Of a stretch of DNA of 64,000 nucleotides, positions 8,978 to 19,301 are shown in pieces (the first letter of the stretch is position 1; every line of letters starts with the position of its first letter). The stretch spans positions 16,518 to 80,517 of the forward strand of contig JAPJBO010000990.1 in assembly GCA_030068145.1 (NCBI GenBank). The letters run 5' to 3'. The notes under the pieces were generated by a model. The model did no database searches and was not told where the DNA came from. It worked only from the letters and a program-made list of their open reading frames with translations. A program made the position numbers and the translations under genes. Source of the DNA: Diplonema papillatum (taxonomy: Eukaryota > Euglenozoa > Diplonemea > Diplonemida > Diplonemidae).

Positions 8978-9145
8978 ATGACGGATGCCGCCTTCTTCAT
9001 TGAAGCTGTTGCAGACGGCACGTTTGGAGAGTGCGTTGAATGGAGTGAGGAAAGGGTGCTTGCTCGTATCCGCGACTTGCGTGGTTCGCAAACACAGGAC
9101 GCGCAAGCCTTTCAGGCTGAGCTTGCTGCCGCAAGCAACCCAAAC
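8978..9145 (+). CDS. Short ORF fragment, unknown
   Basis: An ATG in an A-rich context (ACAACAAACATGACG) opens a frame of about 56 acidic residues (MTDAAFFIEAVADGTFG...) before it runs into the shared repeat and the inverted minisatellite. Composition is protein-like but there is no family match. It could be a first exon or the N-terminus of a decayed transposase. Confidence 0.3.
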
Positions 9146-9254
9146 TTGGGAATTAGGAGTTACGGAGGACGGCAGCTTGGGCAATGCCTCCGCAACGTCG
9201 GAATCAGATCATTCCACGGGTCGACGTGCAGCAAGCAGGTTTCACTACACCGTG

Positions 9255-9452
9255 CAAGGGACTTTTCCAAAATCAAGTGTCCATATAAGGGACCTGGAAA
9301 GTTTGTCCGTACAAGGGGGTATAAAAAAATATCTCGTCCATACAAGGGACTTTTCCAAAGTCAGGTGTCCATACAAGGGAATTTCGAAAGTTTGCTGTCC
9401 ATACAAGGGACTTTTTCAAAGTCAGGTATCCATACAAGGGACTTTACCCAAA
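9255..9452 (-). repeat. Inverted TTGTATGGAC minisatellite
   Basis: About six units of GTCCATACAAGGGACTTTTC, the reverse complement of the 7036-7385 units. Confidence 0.85.
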
Positions 9453-9500
9453 AAAAAATTATTAAATACAGGATAATCCCTGCCCCGGCCAAGTCCGGTT

Positions 9501-9531
9501 TGCAGATTTAGACCGACGGTCTAAATCTGCA
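9501..9531. repeat. Perfect palindrome, 14-bp arms
   Basis: TGCAGATTTAGACC, then GAC, then GGTCTAAATCTGCA. It lies between the inverted minisatellite and the LINE remnants and could form a hairpin or be a site for a dimeric protein. Confidence 0.7.
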
Positions 9532-9659
9532 ACGGAAACTAATCCCGTCCTAATTTTCGTAGATTTGCTGCATGGTATAAGCGAAGAACGTTGAAGTATG
9601 GCTAAAGATAAAGTGGTGTCACCTGAGGGGGTAATCTCAGGGCCGCCCACGTGATAAGC

Positions 9660-11270
9660 CGTTAAGCATTGAGTTCTTTTAAGTACATGAACCACATGGA
9701 TTAGCATGCACTGCCTTGAAAGTCAGGTTATCGGATGACGTCGTCACCTGCCATTGCGTCGTCAAGGTCGAGCATTTGTGGAGCTATGAGTCGGCGAATA
9801 CGAGGGCGGGCTCGTGTGCCCGTTTTTCACTTTCGAGGGCATTGGCGTGCCCGTGGTCCCCGGTCGTTTCTGAGAGCTGCTTGCCCTCGGAACCTTCTTC
9901 TTCCTTCGATGCACCCCTGAGTCGGGGGTGGTCGCCTTCGTCTTCTTCCGCTTGCGGCCGGCGATCGGGCCTTCCTTCGGGGTGCCTAGCACCCTTTTCT
10001 TCAGCGCTGGTCGTTCGCTGGTTCCTGGCGTTGGTGGCGGCCTTTTGGTCGCCCGTCCGGTCGTCGCCGTCTCCTTTTTCGTTGCCGCGGGCGGCGCTTG
10101 CGCCGCTCGCTTTCCAACTGGCGTTCCCCGTTGTACGCCCACCTGGGTGGGTGAGGAGGGCCTCTTCTTCTTGTTGCGTCCGGGGGTTGACGGGACGTTC
10201 GGTTCGTTGGACTGGTGGTGGCCGCGGCGGCAACATGCCGCCGGTCGCCTCTGCGTCAGCGTAGGGAGCCTCTTGCACTCTTGGCAGGTTCCTCTGCCAT
10301 GCGTGCGGCAGGCATGATGCCCGCTGCGGCAACACGCCGCCGCCGTCTTGCACTCGCCGCACTTCGTCGTGCTGTGCTCTGTGCACACCGCGATCGGCTG
10401 CCCATCGTTCGCGTGGTGATGGTGCCGGCAGCACATCTCTACCGTGGGCACGTCCCTTCGGACGAGTGCTCTGCACGCCTCACACTTCCCTTTGTGATGG
10501 GTCGCGCACGTGACGAGTGCCTTCTCTATTCGACACCCGGCATATGCACGGGGTCTGGGTGCAGTTGTGGTGGGGCAGGCAGGGCCCACCTCGCCGCTCT
10601 CCCGATCGTCCAGTCAGGGTACGTCGGGCACTGCGTCCCTACATCGCTTCCTTTCACTTGTTCCTCAAGTATCGTCCCCGTGTGTGCCTCGCGAAAGCGT
10701 GGCCTGGGCCGTATACCCGATATCCCCGTGATGCCCATGAACGACAGCGACGTCGTCGGGCACACCCTCTCTCCTCTCATGCAGCTTCCCAGCCCTTGCT
10801 GTGCCGCCAGCTTGTCCAACGCGCTCATCATGCAGCGCAGGACGTTTCCCCGTTCTCTCACCCCCTTCGGCGCATTCCCGTGCAGCGGCATGCTGAGGCC
10901 CGAGAAGAGTTCAAAGTCGATCGCAAGCTCCAGCATTGACACCTGCCCGTTCTCGGTCCATTGCATGTCCGACAGCCACGCTACCAACGCATAAAACGTC
11001 GGTAGTCCCCAGGTCTTGTTCCGCTCCCACGTCCATGCCGGGGCAATCCGCGCGAAGGGGTGGTCAAATTTCTCGGCAGGCATCGCATTCGCTCTCGACC
11101 AGGGGGTCGTGGGGTTCCTGGCCACCCAGCCACGTGCTTCAAGCCCAGCCCGTTCCGCAAGGATTTCAGCCAACATCTCCTGGAGCCGCCTCGAGAATTG
11201 GGCATTCTCGGGTACTACCACTCCGTGTTCCAGCGTGCATCTGGGCCAGTCGGCCCGGTTGGCTGCCATC
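9660..11270 (-). pseudogene. LINE-type retrotransposon, 5'-truncated copy 1 (C-terminal half)
   Basis: Reading minus, 11269-10526 encodes the region after the RT domain (FELFSGL..., RPRPRFREAHTG), about half identical to the same part of the RT ORF at 12120-15080. After a frameshift near 10560, 10589-9762 encodes the Cys/His array: CATHHKGKC, CCRHHHH, CCRSGHHACRTHGRGTCQEC, CCRRGHH, followed by a long Lys/Arg/Pro/Thr-rich tail. The copy lacks RT motifs. Its 5' truncation abuts CCGTTAAGCAG at 11271 and its 3' flank carries GCCGTTAAGCA at 9660. It is a diverged sister of the larger copy. Confidence 0.75.
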
Positions 11271-11340
11271 AGCCGTTAAGCAGTGTGAACTTGAAATGCA
11301 GGTACCACAGGGGTAAGCTTGCATTTGTCATAGGCTAGGG

Positions 11341-11568
11341 TTATTTGAATACGTCGTCCGAGGACGATCTCAAAGCGGACGAGGACGGTGATAATAGGCT
11401 GGTGATATCCAGCTCCATACTTCGTTTGTTGCGCTTTCGCGCCGGCTGTCCTGCCGAAGCAGTCGCTCGAGGGGGCGATCCTGACATGGATGAGGATGAA
11501 GTCGAGGTGGCAGGGCTGGTGATATCCAGCTCCATTCTCGAAATGTTGCGCTTTCGCGCCGCGTGATT
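11341..11568 (-). pseudogene. LINE C-terminal tail fragment
   Basis: The minus frame reaching the stop at 11341 encodes a repeated block (ARKRNISRMELDITS, later ARKRNKRSMELDITS) and ends in SSSALRSSSDDVFK. The LINE fragment at 43066-43246 ends in a clearly related tail (RKRAGIELDLETTS...TDDVIQ). This is therefore the true C-terminus of the LINE protein, missing from the main copy. Confidence 0.65.
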
Positions 11569-12146
11569 TTTTCCGGGTTTTCCCGCCGGGTCATTCGGTG
11601 GTGTCGGGAGTCGGGCTCTTTTCTGCCCCTTCCTTGGTGGTGTCGCTCGGGCCGGCTCGGTCGGAGCGTGCTTTTTCGCCATCTTGGCCGCCTTTGGGGA
11701 CGCTTGACGCGTCCTCTTCATGCGCGGTGGTGTCGTCGGCTTCTGTCGGCCCTTCTTCCGCGCCGTTAAGCATTGAGTTCTTTTAAGTACATGAACCACA
11801 TGGATTAGCATGCACTTAAGCCCTAAGCCGTTAAGCAGTGTGAACTTGCGCGTGCTTTTTTCCGGGTTTTCCCGCCGGGTCATTCGGTGGTGTCGGGAGT
11901 CGGGCTCTTTTCTGCCCCTTCCTTGGTGGTGTCGCTCGGGCCGGCTCGGTCGGAGCGTGCTTTTTCGCCATCTTGGCCGCCTTTGGGGACGCTTGACGCG
12001 TCCTCTTCATGCGCGGTGGTGTCGTCGGCTTCTGTCGGCCCTTCTTCCGCGCCGTTAAGCATTGAGTTCTTTTAAGTACATGAACCACATGGATTAGCAT
12101 GCACTTAAGCCCTAAGCCGTTAAGCAGTGTGAACTTGCGCGTGCTT
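11569..12146 (-). repeat. 289-bp tandem repeats made of LINE 3' ends
   Basis: TTTTTCCGGGTTTTCCCGCC recurs at 11569, 11858 and 12147, giving a 289-bp period; the first two units look identical. Each unit holds the end of the LINE coding region (minus), a GCCGTTAAGCA junction, a ~60-bp piece (TTGAGTTCTTTTAAGTACAT...) and a second GCCGTTAAGCA. Repeated insertion at one site, or unequal exchange afterwards, would explain it. Confidence 0.85.
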
Positions 12147-15080
12147 TTTTCCGGGTTTTCCCGCCGGGTCATTCGGTGGTGTCGGGAGTCGGGCTCTTTT
12201 CTGCCCCTTCCTTGGTGGTGTCGCTCGGGCCGGCTCGGTCGGAGCGTGCTTTTTCGCCATCTTGGCCGCCTTTGGGGACGCTTGACGCGTCCTCTTCATG
12301 CGCGGTGGTGTCGTCGGCTTCTGTCGGCCCTTCTTCCGCGGCGTTGTTGGCTTCGGCTTAGCGGGGGCTGGCTTCGGGGGCGCTGGCACGTGGTGGCCCT
12401 CTTTGCAGCAGGTTGACGGCCGCCGTTCCGCTAGCGTCGGTAAGCCGCGGCAGTCGTCACACGGACCGCGGGCGTGTTCGCGGCAGTCATGGTGGCCGGC
12501 CTTGCAGCACGCTGTTGGCGTGTTGCACTCCACGCATCTCGTCATGCGGTGCCGGTCGCAGACGGCCGGAGGTAAGCCGTCGTTGTCGGCGTGGTGGTGT
12601 CGGCAACATGCCTCCACCGTAGGGCCGTGGTGGTGTCCGAGTGCGCGACAGACTGCGCACTTCCCTTTGTGATGGGTAGCGCACTTGGGGGCATTCTTCG
12701 TCGCCTCCGGCACTGCGTGTGGGAGGTGCAGGGGATCCGGGTTGGCCAGTGGCGCTCTGGGGATTACCCATCGCCGCGCTCTGTCCGTCCGCTCGGGCGG
12801 GTACGCCGGCGCTGTGCCGTAGCCGGTTTTCACCTGCTGCATGATGGTCGGCCCGGTTTCGGGCATGCGGTGGCGGGGCCGGGGCTGGAAGCCGGGTACG
12901 CTGCTCAGGCCTATGAACGACAAGGCTGTAGTTTTCGACTTGAAGTCGCCAGGGAGGCACTTGCCGAGTTGTTGTTGCACGGCCAGCTTGTTGATTGCGC
13001 TCAACATGCAGCGCATCCCGTTGGCCTTCTCCCGATGCGTCTTGGCCGCCTTGCTAGGTGCCTTGATGTCGAGGCCCGAGAACAGCTCGAAGTCGATAGC
13101 TGCCTCTACCGCTGCCATGTCGCCATCCGATGACCATTCGAGGCCCGAGAGCCAGTCGATCGCTGCCAGGAATGTCCCTTCGTCCCAGTAGCGTAGCCAC
13201 GCCCAGGCCGGGGCGATGCGCCGGAACGGGAACTCGCGTTTCGCCGTTGGCATCTGCGCGCAGCGCTCCCAGGGGGTCGCCGCCTTACGTTCTAGCCATC
13301 TAACGCTGATCCGGCGCGCCCGCTCCGCCAGGATCTCTGCCATCAGCGCTTGTACCGGCCCGGCAAATTCCCGTGTCGCCGGCGTCACGATTCCGTGCTC
13401 CCGCAGGCAGCTCGGCCAGAGCCTCCTGTCGGACTGTGCGATCCCCGCGTACTCGGGCTTCGTGCGTATGTTCTCGAAGGCCGTGCAATCCCAGTAGACG
13501 TGGTGCTCGTCTTCCAATGCTCCCGAGTCACACAACGTACAGGCGGGGCTTCCGCCTTGGCGAAATCTCGACGTGTATTCGGCGGTGTTCACGCCACCTG
13601 CGAGGGCAACCCTGATCAGCAGCGCGTTCTGGGGCGGACAGTGGCGCGTTGTCCATAGAGCGTTGGTGGACTCGATCGCGATGTTGGTGATGCCGGAGAA
13701 GCTTGGCCGTCGTGTTTCCAACCGCTTCCACAGTCGGTTCCGCAGGTTGTCGCGGATGATGTGATTTCGCGAGGAGGCGGACATTGCCAGGGGTCGGAGT
13801 GCAGCTCCGTCCAGGTTGACGGACGACGGCGGGCCGCCGTTCCACGTGTGGCCGCAGGGTTGCAGGCCGTGCCTTACCGCGGTTCCCACCGGGCCAAGGG
13901 CTGCGGTCACTCGTTCGCCGTATAGGCGCCGGACTTCCGTCATCAGCGGCATCAGGTGCGGCAGTCTCCCACAGGCGCTGTAGAAATCCGCGGTTATTCG
14001 GTACGCCGTCGCCGTCGCAGGGTGCGTCAAGTGGGCTTTTTCGAGGACTCCCAAGACTACTTCCGAGGAGCGCTTCGGATTCTTCGGCCCCCAGATCGCT
14101 AACGTTAACGCTGTCGCCAGCTTCTCCACGGCTTCAGTCGTAGGGGGCGCGAACGATATTCTCGCGAGAGCGGCGGGCAGGATGGCTGATTGAACGATGA
14201 GGGTTTTCTGCTGCCTCGGAATTGGGACGTGCCGTAGGTTCCGAGCTGTGGTTGCTGCTGCTTCAAACCGGGAAGAGTCAAAGTGGTCGCGGCCGCTGCG
14301 TGAGGTGCTCACCTTAGCCCCCAGGCACTTCAGCGATTCCTTCTGTGCGAACTGCTCGCCCGTGCTGCTGCGGAAGATCTTCGTCCTACGGCCCAGCCCC
14401 GTCGCGAACGTTACCGTCTTCTCCATGTTCAGCGACATGCCGGTCAGCGCGCAGAACTCATCGACTAAGTCCGCGCCCCGTTGCAGATCTGCCTCGGAGT
14501 GCTTCGCCAACAAATTCGCATCGTCTGCGTACGACTGCGTCGACACGCCTGGTGCCTCGACTTTTACCGCCTTCATCAACACTGACAGCAGCGCGTTGAT
14601 CAGGATGACCGAGATAGGGCACCCTTGCAGAATGCCGTTCGTCACCTGAAACTCCTTTCCGACCCCGAGGGGGAGCTTGAACCGCCTGACGAGGGTGTCG
14701 TAGATGGACTTCAGCGGTTTCAGAATCCGGGAGTGGAGCCCGAGGTCCTGCATGAGGCGGAGTGCGATTTCCCGCGGGACGCGGTCAAAGCACTTCGAGA
14801 AATCCACAGATAGCCCGCACAGTGGCTCGCCGCTCAGCAAGGCGCGTTCGATCTCGAGCGTCATTGTAAACAACGGGTCCTCTCCCCGGTGGCCAGGTCG
14901 GAAACCGTGTTGACCCTCCTCGACCCAACTCTCCTGCCACACCGCAACATCCTTCAGGCCCAGAGGCAGTACACGCAGGATGTCACCGTTATCGGTCGCA
15001 TGTTGAGCGGTTGCCCGTCGTCGCCCTTCGGAATCATACTCAGTAGAGCTGTTCGCATTGCCTGCGGCCAGATCCCCCAC
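12120..15080 (-). pseudogene. LINE reverse transcriptase ORF with C-terminal Cys/His array
   Basis: A 986-codon open frame. RT motifs: QHGFRPGHRGEDPLF, SVDFSKCFDRVPR (catalytic Asp), GILQGCPISVILIN, SYADDANLL. Then a CCHC-type knuckle (CTLCDSGALEDEHHVYWDC) usual for LINEs. Instead of a recognisable RNase H, the C-terminus carries repeated CC-x-x-GHH-x-C-x-x-H-x-x-x-x-C-x-x-C units and a basic Pro-rich tail. RT motif 1 (MIPKGDDGQPLN) lies just upstream in another frame, so a frameshift sits near 14950, and the copy is 5'-truncated at 15080 beside CCGTTAAGCAG. No endonuclease remains. The last codons read into the repeat junction rather than the native tail. Confidence 0.85.
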
Positions 15081-15214
15081 CGTTAAGCAGCGGCTGCCGG
15101 CTTATCCCGTGACACCTTTTATATGTACGTTATTGAAAGAGTAGCGTTAGCACTCTTACAGGTTCGTTCCCTCGTAGCTCGCCGGGAACGGGCACTCCAG
15201 TGAAACTGGGTATG
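15081..15214. other. Spacer between LINE truncation point and OTU ORF
   Basis: Short stretch starting with the CCGTTAAGCAG junction. It may be the 3' untranslated part of the element encoding the OTU protease. Confidence 0.3.
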
Positions 15215-15976
15215 TTACCGTTTCAGGTTTGGATTTTGGGAGCATTGCCTCATGTGAATTCTGAGACCAATTTCTCCCACGAATGGTGAACCAGCTTTGG
15301 TGACCGCTGTTCCGCAGTGGATACATCGATATGTTTCCCGACTTGCGGATCGTGCTCGGTCATTGGAAGGGGCGCGGACAGTCGACGAGTGGTCTGGTTG
15401 AGATGAGGAAGCTCCTCGTTCGGCTGTGGATGTGGTATGACTGGACGTGGTTGTGGTTGCGGATGCGGTTGAAGACGAGTCGGTGAGGTCGCTGCGCTGG
15501 CGCTGAGGTTCCGGTGAGGCTCGTACCTCCAGGCGGTCACCTTCGTCTCGCGCTGGGCTATCAGCCGGGTTACCGAGCCCTTGGCACCACTGCTCCGCGT
15601 AGCTTGCTCGAAAAACCCCAGGGACGTAGTCGTAATGCGTCTCGCCGTAGTGAGCGAGCATAATTGCTGATTCGTCTTGTTGATCACTTCCGATCCGCAA
15701 GTACGTAGGGCTGCCGGTCCGGGTGAGGATAAAGAGAGCTATCGGCCGCTGGTAGACTACGTTAGCGACCTGGAGTGACGTAAGGTCACCCCACCCTTCG
15801 GAAGTTCCGACCGAACTCAAACTCCTCTTCCATTGGGTCCAGGTGCGGTGGGGGAGGACTTCGTTGGTGAAGAAAGCAGGGTTGCGTTCGGCGAATTCAA
15901 GGACGTCTGCCCGAACAACGCGGTCGTTCTTCCCTACTGCCTTGCCAATTGCTGCAAATTGGCAATTGCCAACAAA
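15215..15976 (-). pseudogene. OTU-type cysteine protease with C-terminal zinc finger (5' end lost)
   Basis: The open frame runs from 15976 without an ATG. It begins with GNCQFAAIGKA, the Cys box of OTU deubiquitinases, continues through RADVLEFAERNPAFF and WGDLTSLQVANVVYQRPIAL, and reaches the His box HYDYV: a complete OTU core except for the residues before the Cys. A Ser/Thr-rich linker follows, then CIHCGTAVTKAG...IGLRIHMRQC, the same finger type as at the end of the USP ORF at 43534-44895. Upstream the frame is cut at about 15977 next to a poly-C-bounded hairpin, so the N-terminus was lost to that insertion. It is probably from a retroelement related to the one at 43-51 kb, though no RT is attached here. 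Confidence 0.65.
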
Positions 15977-16007
15977 TCAGATTGTGCTTGTATTGTTTTT
16001 GCCCCTT

Positions 16008-16250
16008 CCCTACCCCCCCCCCCCCCCCCCCCCCCGTGCATAAGATGGATGAATAATTCGGGTTTTGGCGGTATCCATCTTAAACAAGGGAGGTATCCAT
16101 CTTAAACACGGGGGCACTGTAGACTACAGTGTAGTCGCCTTACACGGGGTACCTCACCCCCGTGTTTAAGATGGATTGGCATTCTCGCCCGTTATCCATC
16201 TTAATCAAGGGGGTTTGGCTATCCATCTTATGCACGGGGGGGGGGGGGGG
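16008..16250. repeat. Poly-C/poly-G bounded palindromic element (GATGGAT type)
   Basis: It begins with a C run and GTGCATAAGATGGAT and ends with ATCCATCTTATGCAC and a G run. Inside, AAGATGGAT / ATCCATCTT recurs in both orientations (about six times). Same architecture as the hairpins at 5160 and 6943 but with GATGGAT replacing GATCG. It sits at the break of the OTU ORF. Confidence 0.8.
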
Positions 16251-16251
16251 T

Positions 16252-16330
16252 AGGTACCTCTATATTTCCTCCCTTCCATTCAGAGTCGAAGCAACGTCGA
16301 GTATTTCCTAATTTTCGTGGATTTGCTGAC
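16252..16330 (+). repeat. Dispersed repeat, inverted copy at 1380-1436
   Basis: TACCTCTATATTTCC... through TAATTTTCGTGGATTTGCTG, partner of the repeat near 1.4 kb. The last 20 bp also match 9549-9568. Confidence 0.6.
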
Positions 16331-16448
16331 GACCTTTCTTCTATCTTTCGGACACACCTTACAGCATATGCGATACTTTTGGCGACCATCACTGTACTTT
16401 CAGGGGCAAAAATATGCCTATCCTTATAAAAAACTGTTGCGTTGATGC

Positions 16449-16560
16449 ATCTCCATGTGAAGCACGGACATGTAAACTGTGACAGTGACATGATCTTCAG
16501 TTTGGTTTCGGGTTCGCTCATTGCTCAGGCTTCCATTTTTGGAAAATTGCAATGTCTCGT
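16449..16560 (+). repeat. About 105-bp repeat, direct copy at 24022-24130
   Basis: CATGTGAAGCACGGACATG, then AACTGTGACAGTGACATGAT, then GTTCGCTCATTG and GGAA...GCAATGTCT are shared. The element class is unknown. Confidence 0.7.
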
Positions 16561-17265
16561 AGTAGTAGTAGTAGTAGCGGTAGTAGTAATATGTGTCGTC
16601 CTAATCCAGGAACAAGTCAGGGAGAAGAACGGAGCAGTATTTACACACAAACGAGTGACTTAAGGTGGCCGCTTGAGCGTAGGGGGGGTCAAAAGGTCTT
16701 TTTTTGCGTCAAAATGGTGACATTTTCAGCCTGTAGACTTAACGGCAGTTTAAGGCTAAAAAAACATGCAACCCGCCTCAGAAATGCAGCAGTGACGCGT
16801 CGCAGTATTTGCACGTCAGGATGGGGCTGCCGTCATGAGCCGTCGACGGCTAGCGAGTGTCGGCAGAGGGTGCAGTGGTCGGGGCAAGCTTGAACGTGGC
16901 AGGTCGGCGCTGAACAAATGAGTTGGTCGGATGTACTTCTTGCAATGTCTAAAAAAAAAAGTAACCGCCTGTGCCCTGGTTGCTCTAATTGAAGGTGGGC
17001 TAGCCGGGACTGAAACTTATGGTCAACTCCTTTGCCGAGTCTCCGACGAGGTGAGGCGTCGTGAAGCAGCTAGCCAAGGAAAGGGAGAACACAAACCTCA
17101 ACAGCGCAACTACAGTCAAAAGAAGGAAGAAGAAAGAAGGAAAGACAAAAGGCGAGAAAGACTAAGAAGCCAAAACGAAAATGCAAACAAGCGGATAATC
17201 TCGCGGTGGGGTGAAAGGGTGGCGGGGGACGGGGACATTTGTTTAATGTTTAGGCGGAACTTTGC
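16561..17265. other. No gene recognised; AGT-repeat serine-like frame
   Basis: At 16552 an ATG opens a frame with an (AGT)n run (MSRSSSSSSGSSN...), and a similar AGT/GGCGGCCGC-bearing stretch occurs near 23715-23820. A frame at 16931-17260 is Lys/Arg/Glu-rich without homology. Neither is convincing as a gene. Confidence 0.35.
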
Positions 17266-17269
17266 CTCT

Positions 17270-17370
17270 GGGGGGGGTTGGGGCGGGAGGGTTGTAAGAA
17301 CGTGCTGTGCTTGGAATGGATATGTGCTCAACGCCGCGCTGGTCCCGTTTGCGCCGTGTTGGGGATGCTG
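17270..17370 (+). repeat. Transposon-related repeat (partner of 5420-5505)
   Basis: AGAACGTGCTGTGCTTGGAATGG... through GCGCCGTGTTGG matches the reverse complement of 5420-5505. Its continuation is displaced to 18395-18460. Confidence 0.65.
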
Positions 17371-18394
17371 AATACCAGCCACAAGGTAGAGTGAAAGATT
17401 GTGTGGAAAAAGTGAAGAAAGGCGGCCGCTTTTCGCATGCGAAACTCCTCCGCCGCCGCTCCCGAAAAAAGCCGGTGTATTTTGCGCCATCTCGTTTTGC
17501 CGAAGATAAGCTCATCTGAGACTGGAATACACCGTTGCTTAAGTCTAAGCTTCGGACTTTTTCTACTAGCGCCGGCGCGCGTACTTGGTAGGCTGTGCGG
17601 TTGTAATCCAGATATCCGCAGCAATGGCACATCGAGACAAAGACTGCTAGGCTTCTTTCAAGCCTAGCAGTCTGGCGCTATTAGTAATAGTACTGCACCA
17701 CTTGGTAGTTAGCGGCGCCTGCACAGGAAGCTGGTACAGCAAGGTGCGTAGTATCAATCACCAATGCATATCTAGACAAAACAGGTAGAACGAGTGATGT
17801 GGTATTGCGATGCGGATACGACGCACATGCTACACTCCGTGCCCTACTCACGGTCATATGGGTGTGCACATAAGCCGACACTCTCTCAACTGGCAGGAAC
17901 AGATCGCGCTATACCGCCACTCGAAACTCGAACGCCGTAGAACACGCCAGTATCAGGCAGCCGTTCGATGCTTTGTGGCAGCCTACCAATGTGCGCAAAA
18001 TACCAGCCTATCTCCTGCGTTGGTTGGAAGGGTCTAACGGGGGTTTTGTTGAAAAATGTTTGAGGTAGGTACGTGCGCCTGTCTGCTCCGGGCTTGTCGC
18101 AGTGTCGCAACGCAAAGGTAAGGCGAATCGTTTTCTACAGTGCTTTGGAGCACAGAGTGGGCTAGGATGGTCGCGGGAGGTATTCGTCGTGCCCCGGCTA
18201 CTCGGTAGCTGCGGTGTTTGCGATCATACCGAGACGGGACCAGAGGAATCCGCCTTACTTACGCTACTCCGACGTGCACTTGCAAACTCCTGGGGTTGGA
18301 TTAAGGTTGGAACGGACTATAAGAGAGAGGGGTACAAGAACTGTGCTTGGAATCGTTCAAGACTGTGTCATATCTATGCCGTGTCAGTCAGTTG
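17371..18394. other. About 1-kb segment splitting the two repeat blocks; contains a hairpin
   Basis: This stretch separates two blocks that are contiguous at 5345-5505, so it may be an inserted element. On the minus strand 17681-17881 encodes RYALVIDTTHLAVPA..., vaguely like a DDE transposase D-G-T-H block, too short to call. A perfect hairpin is at 17641-17673. Confidence 0.4.
17641..17673. repeat. Perfect hairpin, 14-bp arms, 5-nt loop
   Basis: AGACTGCTAGGCTT, CTTTC, AAGCCTAGCAGTCT. It could be an RNA hairpin or transposon end. No U-run follows to suggest a terminator. Confidence 0.7.
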
Positions 18395-18460
18395 AGCCAC
18401 GGATACATTCGGCGGATCATCAGCGCGGAACCTGAGAGTCTGCAGACAGGACAGCGATGT
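18395..18460 (+). repeat. Transposon-related repeat (partner of 5345-5410)
   Basis: GAGCCACGGATACATTCGGC... to GTCTGCAGACAGGACAGCG matches the reverse complement of 5345-5410. CTGTCCTGTCTGCAGAC contains a local palindrome. Confidence 0.65.
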
Positions 18461-19295
18461 GAGCAGGCGGCTGTTCGTAGCTCATCGCGCCACGGCCACC
18501 GGGGAGAAGTCTCAGGTTAACGCTTCGGCCTTGGTTGGCAGGCCCCAGAATATCTGGCTTACAGTAGCAGGATTGGACAATGGCCAACTACTATACCTAT
18601 GTCGGCCACGAAGCTGTTGAACCAAAACAAAACCTCAGCTTCTTAGAACTCGAAACAGTGGAAAAGGGAAGCTGCCACGCTCCGAGGTCGACTGTGTCCA
18701 ACTCTTGTGTGTTCTAGCATATTCTTGGTCCAACCCCCCTTCCCAATTCGGAATAAATATGGTGAGCCCGCAGCTTTCCTCGCATTTCACCTCTAAAATG
18801 TGGAAGTGTCGGGCTTTCCTTGTATGGTACATGTGAAATGCGGGAGTGCTCACTCGCTCTATGCGGAATGTCACCCTCCGAATACTGGAGTGAAGCCGAC
18901 CGCACACATAATTCAATCCCACTCCCGCAATCCTGTGTGGGAGTTCGGACTGGGGGTCGAATCCAGTCGAAGTCTGCTGTGTGAGCGACGAGAATACACG
19001 GGAGAGAACCTCAAACACCACAAGTGCATGTAGTTGACCACAAGCTCGTGTGTGATTGAACCCCACGTCAAAAATATAGTCCTCACCGGTTTTTGGCATT
19101 CTGCACGAGAGCGCCAGCCTGCACGGTGGAGTCCAGTCACAGAAGCTGGAGTTGTCGGGTGCATATGCACGTGTTTTTGGGTGCATCGTGTTTTGGGTGT
19201 AGTTAAAGTTAACTTTCTTGAACTACAGCTTCCGAGGCTGAACGCGCGTAGATAGCCACCGATGTAATGAGCCGTCTGCGGACCCACTGTTAATC
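18461..19295. other. No gene recognised
   Basis: Frames up to 183 codons (minus, 18635-19186) have no domain, and composition is mixed. Nothing else is supported. Confidence 0.35.
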
Positions 19296-19301
19296 CATTT
19301 A

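Noticed and set aside
11563-12416. Plus-strand Cys/Trp/Arg-rich frames repeated in the 289-bp array
   Set aside because: Antisense of the LINE C-terminus; the repetition comes from the array.
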